Assembly: GCA_025362075.1 (NCBI GenBank)
Contig: JANYIL010000217.1
Coordinates: 1 to 39,004 of the forward strand
Direction of reading: 5' to 3'
Origin: Chloracidobacterium sp.
GTDB lineage: Bacteria > Acidobacteriota > Blastocatellia > Pyrinomonadales > Pyrinomonadaceae
DNA length: 39,004 nt
How positions within the stretch are numbered: the first letter of the stretch is position 1; each line of letters opens with the position of its first letter. Shown here in pieces: positions 15,820-26,208 of the stretch. A program made the translations under genes and the position numbers. The notes under the pieces were generated by a model, which was not told the origin of the DNA, did no database searches, and was given only the letters and a program-made list of their open reading frames with translations.

Positions 15820-18800
15820 ATGAGAAGACTAACAAATGTCTTGATAGCTGGTCTGGTGCTGCTGTTAGCCCAGATCGCTATTCAGGCGCAAAATACCGGA
15901 TCGGTCACCGGTACGGTAACCGACCCTAATGGTGCCGTACTTCCCGGGGCCGCCATTAAGGTAAAAGGGCAAAGCGGCCAGGAATTTGCTACCGTCACGA
16001 CCGACGGCGGGGCCTACCGCATCCCGTCCGTCGAGAACGGCCTATACGTCGTTACCATCACGGCCAACGGCTTTAAGACCGTGACCGTGAGAAACGTTAA
16101 AGTCGACATCGGAACCCCGGTGACGGTCGACGCCAAGCTGGAAATCGGCGGCATTGGCGAGATTGTCGAGGTGGCAAGCGGCGGCGAGGTTCTGCAGACA
16201 GAGACCGCCGCGGTTGGAACCACGATCACGGGCCGCCAGATTACGGGAACGCCGATCGCCTCGCGAGACGCTCTCGATCTGGTCGGGCTGCTGCCGGGAA
16301 CCGCCACTGTCGGACGTCCCCGACAGGCATCCATTAACGGTCTGCCGAAGGGGGCGCTGACCATAACGATCGATGGCGTTGACGTGCAGGACAATCTGCT
16401 GCGTTCGAGCGATGGTTATTTTACCTACGTTCGTCCGAGGGTCGACGCGATTGAGGAAGTGACGGTTTCGACCGCCAATCCCGGTGCCGAGAGCGGTGGG
16501 GACGGAGCCGTGCAAGTCAAATTTGTTACCAAACGCGGAACAAATGACTATACCGGCGGAATATTTTACCAGCATCGTAACGAGGCCTTGAACGCCAATT
16601 ACTGGTATCTCAATCGCAATCCGGTTGGATTCGATAAGAACGGCAATTCCACCCGGCAGAAGATCCGGCTCCATCAATTTGGTGGCCATTTCAGCGGCCC
16701 CATCCCGTTTCTTAAGTTCGGCGAGGGAGTCGGCGCCGTTGATTCCGGCAGGAACAAACGATTTTTCTTCGTCAATTATGAGCAGTTTCGTCAACCGGAA
16801 TCGCAAACGAAAACCCGCGTAGTTCTGACACCTGCCGCACAATCGGGTATTTACAGCTATATCGTCAATGGCGTTACGAACACCGTAAATGTTTTGACGG
16901 TTGCGGCCGCAAATGGACAACTTGCGACCCCGGACCCAACCGTCGCCGCGGTTTATAACCGGATTCGTTCCGCCGTCGGCTCAACGCCGCTGGTTCCGAT
17001 CGCAAATTCGCCAAACATACAGAACTTTAACTTTGCCCCGATCAGCAACACGCTGCGAAAGTTTCTGGCATTGCGTTTTGACGCGAACATTACAAAAAAT
17101 CACAGCGTTGAGTTGGTTGTTAACAGGCAAAAATTTGACGGAACAAAGGACTTTCTCAATGGGGTTGAAGAGAGATTCCCGGGCTTCCCGTTTTACACGC
17201 AGAGATCCGACCGCAATTCATATTCATTCGCGGTTCGATCCACTTTCTCGAAGAGCATCGTAAACGAGGCCCGATATGCCGTTGCCGTCGGACCTGCAGT
17301 ATTCTTCCCCGGATCTTCGGTGGCCGATTTTGCCTATATGGGCGGCCGCAGTCTTGGGGTAAATGTCCTCGGATCGACATCGCCCGTCAACCTGAACTCG
17401 AATAGCCAACGTGCGACACCGACCTATGACCTTACCGATTCGGTAACCTGGATCGCGGGGTCTCACTCGATCAACTTTGGCGGCCAGTACAAACGGATCA
17501 AGTCTGAAGGCTCGGCTTTCAATCTGTTAGCTCCAACCGTCACCTTCGGTCTTGATTCGACGGCCGGTTCGGCCGATGCGGTTGCGTTTAATATGTTCAA
17601 CGCTACGACGATGCCGGGAGCATCTGCCGCTCAGATCACGGATGCGAGAAATCTTTACGCCGTGACGGTTGGCCGGGTGCTCAGCTATGGCACGACCGCG
17701 TATCTTGGAGCGGACGGAATTTATTCGGAAAGAGGGTCATTGGCCAGAAGGGCTGAGCAGAAGAGCTACGGGCTGTTCATTCAGGACAGTTGGCGGATGA
17801 AGCCCAATTTTACGGTAAATTATGGTATCCGATGGCAGCCGCAGACCGCCTTTGTAGCACTAAGCAAGGGTAACTACACGGCCCTCGAAAATTTTGGCGA
17901 GATCTATGGCCTTTCGGGTGTCGGCAATATTTTCAAGCCGGGTGCAACCGGCGGGACAGCCTCACGTGTCGTGGCGGTTCCGGTAGGCCAGAAAGTCTAT
18001 CCCAACGATTTCAATAACTTTGCTCCAACGGTCGGCGTTGTATGGAGTCCGAGTTTTGGCGATAAAGGCTTTTTCCACACCCTGTTTGGTGGCGCCGGAA
18101 AGAGCGTTTTCCGGGGCGGTTATTCGATTTCTTTTGTACGTGAGGGGACAAACCTTCTCGAAAGCATCAATGGTTCGAATCCGGGTGGCTCGCTGCCGCT
18201 ATCACGAAGCCTGACTGTTGCGGGCAGTTTTGTCGCGGGAACGAACTTGCGTGACGCGAATAATCCCAACCTCACCCCGCTTCCGGGCATCGTCGGGACT
18301 GCTCCGGCTTTTCCGATAGCCTTGTCTCCGTCCAATTCGGCTAATGCGTTCGACCCGACAATAAGGACGGGTGCGGTCCATTCGTTTAGTTTTGGATATC
18401 AGCGCGAGATAGACCGCAATACGGTGGTCGAGGTCCGTTATGTCGGCAACCGTGGCAAAGGCCTCCAGCGTCAGTACAACATCAACGAATTTAATACGAT
18501 TGAAAATGGATTTGCTGACGAATACCGGCTTGCACAGGCTAATTTGTACGCAAACATTGCGGCCGGCCGCGGATCGAGCTTTGCATACTTTGGTGCTGGA
18601 ACGAGCACAAGTCCGCTGCCGATAATGGTTTCGTATTTCAATCCGACGGCGACTAACAACCCCAATATCGCTCAGGGTTTGGCAAATTCGGGATATACGG
18701 CGGCTAATTTTGCCAATACGACCCTTGTTTTGGCGTTGTCAAATCAGGGAACGAACATCAACGCGTTCAGCGGCACGAGTTTTGAAAACAGTGCGGCCCG

Positions 18801-19791
18801 TAGAGCAAATGCCATTGCGAACGGGCGTCCGGCGAATTTCTTCTATGTAAACTCGTCCGTTTTGTCGGGCGGTGCTTTCATCGTCGGCAATAACAGCACT
18901 ACTTGGTATGACTCGGGGGTCATAGAGGTTCGCCGCAGATTGTCACAGGGGCTTCGTATCTCGGCCAACTATGTGCTCTCAAAGGCACAGGCGAATGCGT
19001 ATGCATCAAGCAGCGTTGCTTTCGCGGGATATTCCCTGCGTAATGACGGCTTGAAACTTGCGAAGGGCGTTCAGGCGTTCGACCTTCATCATCAATTCAA
19101 GCTTGATGCGACATACGACCTCCCGTTTGGAAAGGGACGTGCGTTCTGGTCCGGTGCCAACTGGTTAGCTGACGCTCTTGTGGGCGGATGGTCTATCACG
19201 CCGACAATTCGTTGGCAGAGCGGGTCGCCATTCACATTTGGAAACGTTCAGCTTGTCGGAATGACGGTTAAGGAACTACAGAAGATGATCAAGGTCCGCA
19301 AAGAGGCCGATCTGGCTTATTATCTGCCGGCCGATGTTGTACTGAACACGCAAAAGGCGTTCGATCTTAACCTGGCCAACACGGCCACTAATAATGGTTA
19401 TGGCACTACGTTTGGCACGGGCGGACCGACGGGCAAATTTATTGCACCGGCGGGATACGGCAATTGTGTTCAGAAATATGCCGGCACCTGTGGTTTCAAT
19501 AACCTGGTTGTTTATGGCCCGGGATTCTTTAAACTGGACGCGAGTGTGGCAAAGAAGGTTAATCTTGGCGAAAGGAGAAATCTCGAGATCAGAGCGACAT
19601 TCCTTGATGCTCTTAACCACCCGAATTTCCGCGTAGGCGGATGGACAGCCGACACGGTTAATGTGCAGCCGGGCATCGGTGCAAACACAACGTTTGGCCA
19701 GTTGGGTAACGGTTCGGCCTATCAGGACGTTTCGACGACGAACGATCCAGGTGGCCGAGTCATTGATCTGATGATCCGATTTAACTGGTAA
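15820..19791 (+). CDS. TonB-dependent receptor, Oar-like, with N-terminal CarboxypepD_reg domain
   Basis: 1323 aa; signal peptide; GSVTGTVTDPNGAVLPGAAIKVK...GGAYRIPSVENGLYVVTITANGF; plug and barrel-like segments; C-terminal aromatic residue (IDLMIRFNW). Confidence 0.93.
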   Translation: MRRLTNVLIAGLVLLLAQIAIQAQNTGSVTGTVTDPNGAVLPGAAIKVKGQSGQEFATVTTDGGAYRIPSVENGLYVVTITANGFKTVTVRNVKVDIGTPVTVDAKLEIGGIGEIVEVASGGEVLQTETAAVGTTITGRQITGTPIASRDALDLVGLLPGTATVGRPRQASINGLPKGALTITIDGVDVQDNLLRSSDGYFTYVRPRVDAIEEVTVSTANPGAESGGDGAVQVKFVTKRGTNDYTGGIFYQHRNEALNANYWYLNRNPVGFDKNGNSTRQKIRLHQFGGHFSGPIPFLKFGEGVGAVDSGRNKRFFFVNYEQFRQPESQTKTRVVLTPAAQSGIYSYIVNGVTNTVNVLTVAAANGQLATPDPTVAAVYNRIRSAVGSTPLVPIANSPNIQNFNFAPISNTLRKFLALRFDANITKNHSVELVVNRQKFDGTKDFLNGVEERFPGFPFYTQRSDRNSYSFAVRSTFSKSIVNEARYAVAVGPAVFFPGSSVADFAYMGGRSLGVNVLGSTSPVNLNSNSQRATPTYDLTDSVTWIAGSHSINFGGQYKRIKSEGSAFNLLAPTVTFGLDSTAGSADAVAFNMFNATTMPGASAAQITDARNLYAVTVGRVLSYGTTAYLGADGIYSERGSLARRAEQKSYGLFIQDSWRMKPNFTVNYGIRWQPQTAFVALSKGNYTALENFGEIYGLSGVGNIFKPGATGGTASRVVAVPVGQKVYPNDFNNFAPTVGVVWSPSFGDKGFFHTLFGGAGKSVFRGGYSISFVREGTNLLESINGSNPGGSLPLSRSLTVAGSFVAGTNLRDANNPNLTPLPGIVGTAPAFPIALSPSNSANAFDPTIRTGAVHSFSFGYQREIDRNTVVEVRYVGNRGKGLQRQYNINEFNTIENGFADEYRLAQANLYANIAAGRGSSFAYFGAGTSTSPLPIMVSYFNPTATNNPNIAQGLANSGYTAANFANTTLVLALSNQGTNINAFSGTSFENSAARRANAIANGRPANFFYVNSSVLSGGAFIVGNNSTTWYDSGVIEVRRRLSQGLRISANYVLSKAQANAYASSSVAFAGYSLRNDGLKLAKGVQAFDLHHQFKLDATYDLPFGKGRAFWSGANWLADALVGGWSITPTIRWQSGSPFTFGNVQLVGMTVKELQKMIKVRKEADLAYYLPADVVLNTQKAFDLNLANTATNNGYGTTFGTGGPTGKFIAPAGYGNCVQKYAGTCGFNNLVVYGPGFFKLDASVAKKVNLGERRNLEIRATFLDALNHPNFRVGGWTADTVNVQPGIGANTTFGQLGNGSAYQDVSTTNDPGGRVIDLMIRFNW

Positions 19792-19811
19792 CGCGTGTTA
19801 TTCGGTTTATG

Positions 19812-19840
19812 GGCGTTGCCGGCGACGGCAACGCCTTTTT
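19812..19840 (+). terminator. Rho-independent terminator after the TonB-dependent receptor gene
   Basis: GGCGTTGCCG-GCGA-CGGCAACGCC followed by TTTTT. Confidence 0.9.
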
Positions 19841-19880
19841 CCGACTTGCAGATAGCTGGGATTTATTCAAAACTACCGCC

Positions 19881-20930
19881 ATGATTAAGAGTCACGCCCG
19901 ACATTTGATCTTCTCACTCCTGATTTCCCTTGGTGTCTCGGTTCCAGCCCTGGCTCAGATCGCGGGTGGTATGACCGAGACGACTAACACAAATCTCGGT
20001 GGTAATAATTTTATTGTCGGGACTGTTTTTTGGCCCTCGGGCAGGCCGATAAATGTTCGGATGGCGATAAAGCTGGCGTCGATGACCAAGGGCGATATCA
20101 TGGCAAATACCGACGACAACGGCCAATTTATCTTTAGCAAGGTCGGTGCCGGAAATTACTTCATTGTGATCGATGGCGAGCAGGATTTTGAGCCCCTCGC
20201 TCAGGCCGTCGATATTTCTACATCCCGAAACCCCGTTCCCCAAACCTACAATGTGTCGGTTAGGCTACGCGATAAAACTAAGTCAGGCATGAAACCGGCC
20301 GTGATCGATCAGGCGAGTCTTGGTATCCCAAAACGCGCGTCGGAATTTTTTAAGAAGGCGGGAGCGTTGTCAGCGGCCGGTGATCATAAGGGAGCGGTCG
20401 AGCAGCTCGAACATGCCATTGCCGAGTATCCCGGTTTTTTTGACGCTTACAATGAGTTGGGCGTCCAGTACATGCAGCTCAATGATCTCGCAAAGGCAGA
20501 TGCGGCCCTACAGTCGGCGCTCAAGATCAAGGCCAATGGTTTCGAGCCGCTCGTCAATCGCGGGATCACGTTGTTTCGGCTAAAGCGCTATCCGGACGCC
20601 GAGACCTCATTGCGCGCTGCCATCGCCGCCAAAGAACAATCGGCGGTTGCCCACTATTACCTGGGCCGAACCCAGATAGGTCTCGAAAAATACGACGCAG
20701 CCGAGACTGAGCTGAATCAGGCAATCAAGATCGGCGGCGATGCCATGAAAGAAGGGCATCGGATGCTGGCTAATCTCTTTATCCAAAAGGGTGACGACCG
20801 GAACGCCGTTAAGGAACTTGAGATCTATCTCAAACTCGCGCCTGGTGCTCCTGACGCCGCGAATCTGCGCAAAGTCATTAACCAGCTCAAGACGCCCGGA
20901 CCGGCCAGTCCAAAGCCAAGACCTCTCTGA
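19881..20930 (+). CDS. carboxypeptidase-regulatory-like domain plus TPR protein, secreted
   Basis: Same architecture and clear similarity to 14319-15353 (e.g. EFFKKAG-x-L-x5-D-x-KGA-x-EQLE-x-AI-x-EYP). Start set at ATG 19881. Confidence 0.87.
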   Translation: MIKSHARHLIFSLLISLGVSVPALAQIAGGMTETTNTNLGGNNFIVGTVFWPSGRPINVRMAIKLASMTKGDIMANTDDNGQFIFSKVGAGNYFIVIDGEQDFEPLAQAVDISTSRNPVPQTYNVSVRLRDKTKSGMKPAVIDQASLGIPKRASEFFKKAGALSAAGDHKGAVEQLEHAIAEYPGFFDAYNELGVQYMQLNDLAKADAALQSALKIKANGFEPLVNRGITLFRLKRYPDAETSLRAAIAAKEQSAVAHYYLGRTQIGLEKYDAAETELNQAIKIGGDAMKEGHRMLANLFIQKGDDRNAVKELEIYLKLAPGAPDAANLRKVINQLKTPGPASPKPRPL

Positions 20931-21054
20931 TTCTCCGCGTCACCGCTGTTGTTGATCGACTACTTTTTTGTCAGCGGAAAAGACGTTACAATTAACGCAT
21001 TCCTACTTACAAAAGGGTGAGGCTTTACAGCAGGCCCAAAATTTGGAGAATAAA

Positions 21055-21768
21055 ATGATGAAAAATCTGTGTGTTGTGTTTGTATGTCTGCTGCTGGCCG
21101 GGTCGGCGTTTGCCCAGAAAACCAAGCCGTGGGGCGACTGGTCGAAAAAAGACGCTGATAAAATATTGAACGATTCGGCGTGGGGCCAAAGCCAGACAAA
21201 GGGCGAAAGCCCGGCTGGCCTGCCGCAAGGGGCCAATGCCGGCAATGCAAACAGAAACGCAAACGCCGGGGCCAACTCGGTGACGATTCCGACGGAATAT
21301 TACATGCGCGTTCGCCTTATATCCGCAAAGCCGATCCGTGAGGGCGTCGCCCGCCGGATCCAGCTCGCTCAGCCCGACAAGGCGAGCGAAATGGCCGGGC
21401 CGCTGCAAAATATCATTGATAAGGGATTCGGTGATTTTATCATCGTGGCACTAAATGCCGAAGGCGTGGACCCGCGAACCGGGGCCATGGTCATGCAGGG
21501 ATTCTCGAGGCTCAATACGGCGGCACTCAACGGCAAGGCATATCTTGAACGCAAGGACGGGAAACGGCTCGAACTGATCGAATACCAGGCACCGGTCGGC
21601 GATAATCTGGGCGGCAAGTTTCTGTTCCCCCGCACGCTTGACGGAGCACCGTTCCTATCGCCTGACAGCGGGACGCTACGGTTTGTGCTGAATGGTTCCG
21701 ACAAGATGAAGGTCGACACAAAATTCAAGGTAGCGGACATGATGTACGGCGAAAAGCTCGAGTACTAG
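21055..21768 (+). CDS. hypothetical secreted protein
   Basis: Signal peptide MKNLCVVFVCLLLAGSAFAQ, then KTKPWGDWSKKDADKILNDSAWGQSQ. Likely start 21055 or 21058. Confidence 0.75.
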   Translation: MMKNLCVVFVCLLLAGSAFAQKTKPWGDWSKKDADKILNDSAWGQSQTKGESPAGLPQGANAGNANRNANAGANSVTIPTEYYMRVRLISAKPIREGVARRIQLAQPDKASEMAGPLQNIIDKGFGDFIIVALNAEGVDPRTGAMVMQGFSRLNTAALNGKAYLERKDGKRLELIEYQAPVGDNLGGKFLFPRTLDGAPFLSPDSGTLRFVLNGSDKMKVDTKFKVADMMYGEKLEY

Positions 21769-21791
21769 TTGCCGCCGCGAATTGTTTTAGG

Positions 21792-21822
21792 AAGGTGATG
21801 CCCGTGTGGTGTCACCTTTTTT
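21792..21822 (+). terminator. Probable Rho-independent terminator
   Basis: AAGGTGA ... TCACCTT followed by a T run, 24 nt after the 21768 stop codon. Confidence 0.75.
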
Positions 21823-21868
21823 GTTACTGCGACGGCGGTTATACTTTATTGATGTCTGAAAACTCCTG

Positions 21869-22963
21869 ATGGCTGATCGAACCGAATTATCATTAGTTCC
21901 GCTCGGTGCCGGTGATTTGATCGACCGCGCTGTGCGGTTTTACCGTAAGTATTTTTGGACTTTCGTTTTGATCGCTTCACCGCCGGTCATTGTGGGGACG
22001 CTTGTTTCGGTTGGTTGGACGATCACGGGACGGCAGATATTTTCTCCGGGTACGGACAAAAATTCTTTTGAGAGCACGTTTTACATCCTGTTTCTGTGGT
22101 TTGGCAGCGTCGTTATCTGGCTGAGCGAGACGATCGCGACGCTGGTGGTCATGGGCGGAGCGTCGCGAAACTTTGTCCGGCATCTGCTCTTTGGCGAGGC
22201 GATAACGTTTCGCGAGACATATCGAAATACGTGGGGACGTCTCGGGGGGCTCGTCGCCGCTTCGACAATGATCACCATAATCGTCGGTGCGGTGGGGATG
22301 GCGATTTTTTATTTTGGAGCTATCATTACGGTCGTCGTTGTAGGGCTTGTTTATTGGGTATTTAGCCCGATTCCAATCGTCTTCGTTCTGCTGGCCATTA
22401 TTCTGGGTGGCGGGGTGTTGGTGGGGATAATGTGGCTTTTTTTTCTGGCAGCCTCGCGGCTCGCTTACGTGCCGCAGGTGATGCTGGTCGAGGGGCAAGG
22501 AGTTTTTTCGGCCCTGGCACGTAGTGCCTCGCTGGCCGGCGGCAGCGTAAAGCGGCTGGCGGCGTTGTTTATATTTACGACCGTGGCCGCGTATTCGGCT
22601 TTGGCCTTGTTATACGTTCCGCTCGCCTGGTACGCGCGGGCGAACGGCGTCCAGCTTATGACGTTTAACGCCGACCTCATCCCGGCGTGGTACGAGATCG
22701 CCTACAACGTGATCTGGCAGATCAGTTTTATCCTGATGTCACCGGTCTGGATGGTCGGGCTGTGTTTGCTTTATGTCGACGAACGCGTCCGATCCGAGGG
22801 CTACGATATTGAGCTAATGGCGGCCCGCCGATTGGGTGAAATACCAGCGGTTCCGACGACCTACCTTAACCCTTTGCAGCCCGCCCTGTCTACGGTTATG
22901 CCATCGAGCGATGCGGGCAGTGGCCCCGATCGGTCGTCGATCACAACGCTTGGTTTAGGATGA
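21869..22963 (+). CDS. multi-TM membrane protein (glycerophosphoryl diester phosphodiesterase membrane-domain-like)
   Basis: 364 aa, GAGDLIDRAVRFYRKYFWTFVLIASPPVIV then about 6 hydrophobic helices; 4-nt overlap with the next CDS. Confidence 0.7.
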   Translation: MADRTELSLVPLGAGDLIDRAVRFYRKYFWTFVLIASPPVIVGTLVSVGWTITGRQIFSPGTDKNSFESTFYILFLWFGSVVIWLSETIATLVVMGGASRNFVRHLLFGEAITFRETYRNTWGRLGGLVAASTMITIIVGAVGMAIFYFGAIITVVVVGLVYWVFSPIPIVFVLLAIILGGGVLVGIMWLFFLAASRLAYVPQVMLVEGQGVFSALARSASLAGGSVKRLAALFIFTTVAAYSALALLYVPLAWYARANGVQLMTFNADLIPAWYEIAYNVIWQISFILMSPVWMVGLCLLYVDERVRSEGYDIELMAARRLGEIPAVPTTYLNPLQPALSTVMPSSDAGSGPDRSSITTLGLG

Positions 22964-24006
22964 TGCGATTGACCCTAAAAAGAATATTGTGGGTTGCCGG
23001 GCTGGGCATTTTTTTGGTGTGCCCGGCAGCAGCGGCAACGTTGAGCGATTATCATAAACGGATTGACGCGGCCCGCGGCTATGTGGGCGAGCTTCTAAAG
23101 TACGCGGACGAAACCAATTCCGCATTCGAGCGTGAGAAATCGGCGGCGATACGAATGGCTATTCCGCCTACCGAAAAGATCCACTTGCCGGGTGGCGAGA
23201 TTGAGACGGACAACCGCTGGCTGACCACGAGCCTCGGCGAACTGGAGGCGGAAACCAACCGAGCGAAGCGCGGCCCGATCTTGACCGGCATCGAGGAACG
23301 TTTGCTTGCCCTGTCGGAGACGGCCGACGAACTTGAAAAAGCAATCGCCTCCGTCCACTCCAAGGACGAGGACAAACAAAAGCTGGCCGAAATTCTCAAA
23401 CGCGAGGAGTACCAAAAGCCTCAGGTAAAGGAAGAAAGCCTTTTTCAGAAATGGCTCCGCGAGTTTTTTGAGTGGCTCGCCCGCGTCTTTCCACGGCCGG
23501 AAATTTCACCGGATACGGCGACCGGTGTCGGGTCGATGAAATTTGGACTGCAGATTTTGATCTATGTTCTTGTTATCGGCCTGGTTGGCTTTTTAATCTA
23601 CAAATTTGCCCCTTTTTTCGCCCGACGATTTGGCTCCCGAGCGAAAAAGGAAAGGAAGGATCGCGTCATTCTCGGTGAGCGGATCGGACAGGACGAGTCG
23701 GCCGAGGACCTATTCAGCGAGGCCGAAGCGTTGGCCCGCGAGGGCGATCTGCGCGGAGCGATCCGCAAAGGCTACATCGCCATCCTGTGCGAGCTGAGCG
23801 ACCGCAAAGTGATCGGACTTGCGAGGCATAAGACGAATCGCGACTATTTGCGGGACGTTTACAAAGACCAGGGTTTGTTTGTCAATATGACTGGGCTAAC
23901 AGGCAGTTTCGAGCGAAACTGGTATGGCCTGGGGCAGTCGGGAATCCAGGATTGGGAAGATTTTAGGGACAGATATATGCGAACCATCGGCGAGGTTCGG
24001 GGCTAA
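22960..24006 (+). CDS. DUF4129 domain-containing membrane protein
   Basis: C-terminal DUF4129-like region (EAEALAREGDLRGAIRKGYIAILCELSDRKVIGLARHKTNRDYLRD...FERNWYGLGQSGIQDWEDFRDRY). Confidence 0.82.
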   Translation: MMRLTLKRILWVAGLGIFLVCPAAAATLSDYHKRIDAARGYVGELLKYADETNSAFEREKSAAIRMAIPPTEKIHLPGGEIETDNRWLTTSLGELEAETNRAKRGPILTGIEERLLALSETADELEKAIASVHSKDEDKQKLAEILKREEYQKPQVKEESLFQKWLREFFEWLARVFPRPEISPDTATGVGSMKFGLQILIYVLVIGLVGFLIYKFAPFFARRFGSRAKKERKDRVILGERIGQDESAEDLFSEAEALAREGDLRGAIRKGYIAILCELSDRKVIGLARHKTNRDYLRDVYKDQGLFVNMTGLTGSFERNWYGLGQSGIQDWEDFRDRYMRTIGEVRG

Positions 24007-24012
24007 GAAGCG

Positions 24013-25353
24013 GTGAAACAAAAGCTCTTCATTTTTGTGTTTTTGATATTGCTTGTCGGCTTGCTGGCGGGCCTCAATGCCGCGACGTACGTGCAAAAGG
24101 AAAAGACGCCGGACAGCGAGATCTCGCCGAACCGCTCGACCTTTAATTCGGGAGCGACGGGCACGCAGGCGTTTTATACTCTGCTCTTCGAGACGGGCCG
24201 CAATGTCGTAAGATGGCAGGAGCCGCCCGCCGCCCTGCTGACTGCCAAGGCAAACAAGCCGGCCATTTTTGTGGTTACGGGAACCATACGACGTGAATTC
24301 ACTCCGGCCGAAAGCGAGGCTTTGCTGCGATGGGTGTCCGATGGGGGCCGCCTGCTGATAGTCGATCGTGAGCCGCCGGAAACGCTTATCACGACGACCG
24401 CAAACTGGAAATTGTCGATCATGCCGTCCGGTCAGATGGCAGAGATGTTTTCCGTAGATCCGACAGATCAGAAGCAGATGATAGGCGACACGGTCGCCGC
24501 TAAGCCGGCCCAGCCGTCGCTTTTAACGCGAGGCGTGAATGCGGTGCAGCCCTCGAAACTGGCGTCGTCGTTGGTTTTTGATGGTTTATCAGAGTTTCGG
24601 GACGACGATGAGAATCCACCACCGCCGAGTAAAAATATGCAGCCGATGGTCGAATCACCAAGTCAGACGGCACCGGTTGTTCATTTTGTTTCGGGAGACC
24701 GCAATCTGCTCGTCGATGTGCCTTACGGCAGCGGAAAGATCGTTTACCTGAGCGACCCGTACATGATCTCAAATGGGGGCATCAGTCTGGTTGATAACTC
24801 CCAGATGGCGATCAATATGGTCGCGGCCGGTGACGGCATCGTTGCTTTTGACGAATACCATCAGGGCTACGGGACGGACAACAACCGCTTTCTCCAGTTT
24901 TTTGCCGGAACGCCGGTGGTCGCGATCTTTTTGCAGGCGGTGATACTGGTCGGCTTTATCTTTTATTCGCAGAGCCGCCGTTTTGCCCGGGCCGTGCCGG
25001 AGGCGGAGCCCGATCGCCTTTCGAAACTCGAATACGTCGCCGCGATGGCCGAGCTGCAGCAGCGGACGCGGGCCTTTGATCTGGCCATTGAGAATATTTA
25101 TGTCGAGTTTCGTCGACGGGTTGCAAGGCTTGTCGGCCTCGACGGTTTGACGGCCAAAAGTGGTGAACTTGCCGTTGCGATAGCCGGGCGGACAGGTCTT
25201 GATCGCTCGAAAACGGAAGACACCTTGTTTAAATGCGAAGACATTATTCGCGGTGAACCGACCAACAAACGGGAAGTCGTTGCTCTGACGACCGCTCTTC
25301 GCGAGATCGAGGCGACGCTCGGACTCAAGCGGGCCGTGAAATCAAAGATCTAG
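24013..25353 (+). CDS. DUF4350 domain-containing protein
   Basis: N-terminal TM, SPNRSTFNSGATGTQAFYTLLFETGRNVVRWQEPP, ...GDGIVAFDEYHQGYG...; sits between DUF4129 and MoxR genes. GTG start. Confidence 0.8.
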   Translation: MKQKLFIFVFLILLVGLLAGLNAATYVQKEKTPDSEISPNRSTFNSGATGTQAFYTLLFETGRNVVRWQEPPAALLTAKANKPAIFVVTGTIRREFTPAESEALLRWVSDGGRLLIVDREPPETLITTTANWKLSIMPSGQMAEMFSVDPTDQKQMIGDTVAAKPAQPSLLTRGVNAVQPSKLASSLVFDGLSEFRDDDENPPPPSKNMQPMVESPSQTAPVVHFVSGDRNLLVDVPYGSGKIVYLSDPYMISNGGISLVDNSQMAINMVAAGDGIVAFDEYHQGYGTDNNRFLQFFAGTPVVAIFLQAVILVGFIFYSQSRRFARAVPEAEPDRLSKLEYVAAMAELQQRTRAFDLAIENIYVEFRRRVARLVGLDGLTAKSGELAVAIAGRTGLDRSKTEDTLFKCEDIIRGEPTNKREVVALTTALREIEATLGLKRAVKSKI

Positions 25354-25356
25354 CCG

Positions 25357-26109
25357 ATGCCCATCTACGTTCTAATTATATTGATCGTGCTGTTTCTGCT
25401 GACCAGCATGATCGGCGTCGTCACGGGCAGCAATTCACTGATTACCGTGCCGGTGATGTTTCAATTCGGTATCGAGCCTAAGATTGCCGTTGCGACCAAT
25501 ATGTTCGGGCTGGTGTTTATGTCCATCGGCGGGGCGATACCGTTCGTACGGCAGGGAAAGATCGATTACGGCAAAATAACGCCGTTCATCATCCTGACCG
25601 TGTTCAGCTCGGCCATCGGGGCTTTGCTGGTCGGGGTCATCGGCAATCAGGGCGTCAAACTGGTCGTCTCGGTCGCGATGATCGCCGTGGTTATCTTTAC
25701 TCTGGTCAGGCACCGGGCGGGCGTCGATGACGATTTCACGCCGGCTGTGTACACTGTACCGCTGACATATCTGCTGGTATTCTTGCTCGGAATTTACGGA
25801 GGTCTTTTTAGCGGCGGATATACGACGATACTGACGGCAGTTTGTGTCGGCGTTTATGGAATGCGGTATGGCGAGGCGGTCGCATCGACCAAATTGATCA
25901 ACCTGTTTTCGTCGCTGATTGCCACGGTCATCTTTATGTGGCAAGGTTTAGTGGATTACAAACTCGGCCTGATCCTTGGCTTTACGATGTTTGTCGGAGC
26001 GTACGCCGGAGCTCATTTTGTCACAAAATTGAGCGATGTATGGCTGAGAAGGATATTTTTGACGGCGGTAATCCTCCTCGCGTTAAAGACGCTTTACGAT
26101 TTTATATAA
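25357..26109 (+). CDS. sulfite exporter TauE/SafE family protein
   Basis: About 8 TM; MIGVVTGSNSLITVPVMFQFGIEPKIAVATNMFGLVFMSIGG. Confidence 0.9.
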   Translation: MPIYVLIILIVLFLLTSMIGVVTGSNSLITVPVMFQFGIEPKIAVATNMFGLVFMSIGGAIPFVRQGKIDYGKITPFIILTVFSSAIGALLVGVIGNQGVKLVVSVAMIAVVIFTLVRHRAGVDDDFTPAVYTVPLTYLLVFLLGIYGGLFSGGYTTILTAVCVGVYGMRYGEAVASTKLINLFSSLIATVIFMWQGLVDYKLGLILGFTMFVGAYAGAHFVTKLSDVWLRRIFLTAVILLALKTLYDFI

Positions 26110-26199
26110 GGCGGAGACACGACCGGTAGGGAGTGTGTTCCTTCGCCACAATTTGTAGGTCGAGGCCATGGCACCCTCGCTACCGCTCAGGTTTCTGCC
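26110..26199. repeat. 90-bp palindromic element, intergenic degenerate copy
   Basis: GGCGGAGACACGACCGGTAGGGAGTGTGTTCC...GGCACCCTCGCTACCGCTCAGGTTTCTGCC. Left arm 29/32 and right arm 23/32 identical to the copy at 32197-32286; same 90-bp length. Confidence 0.85.
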
Positions 26200-26208
26200 C
26201 TTTAACCA

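Noticed and set aside
16042-16920. 292-aa minus-strand ORF within the TonB-dependent receptor gene
   Set aside because: Antisense shadow ORF lying wholly inside a strongly supported CDS; composition shows no family features.
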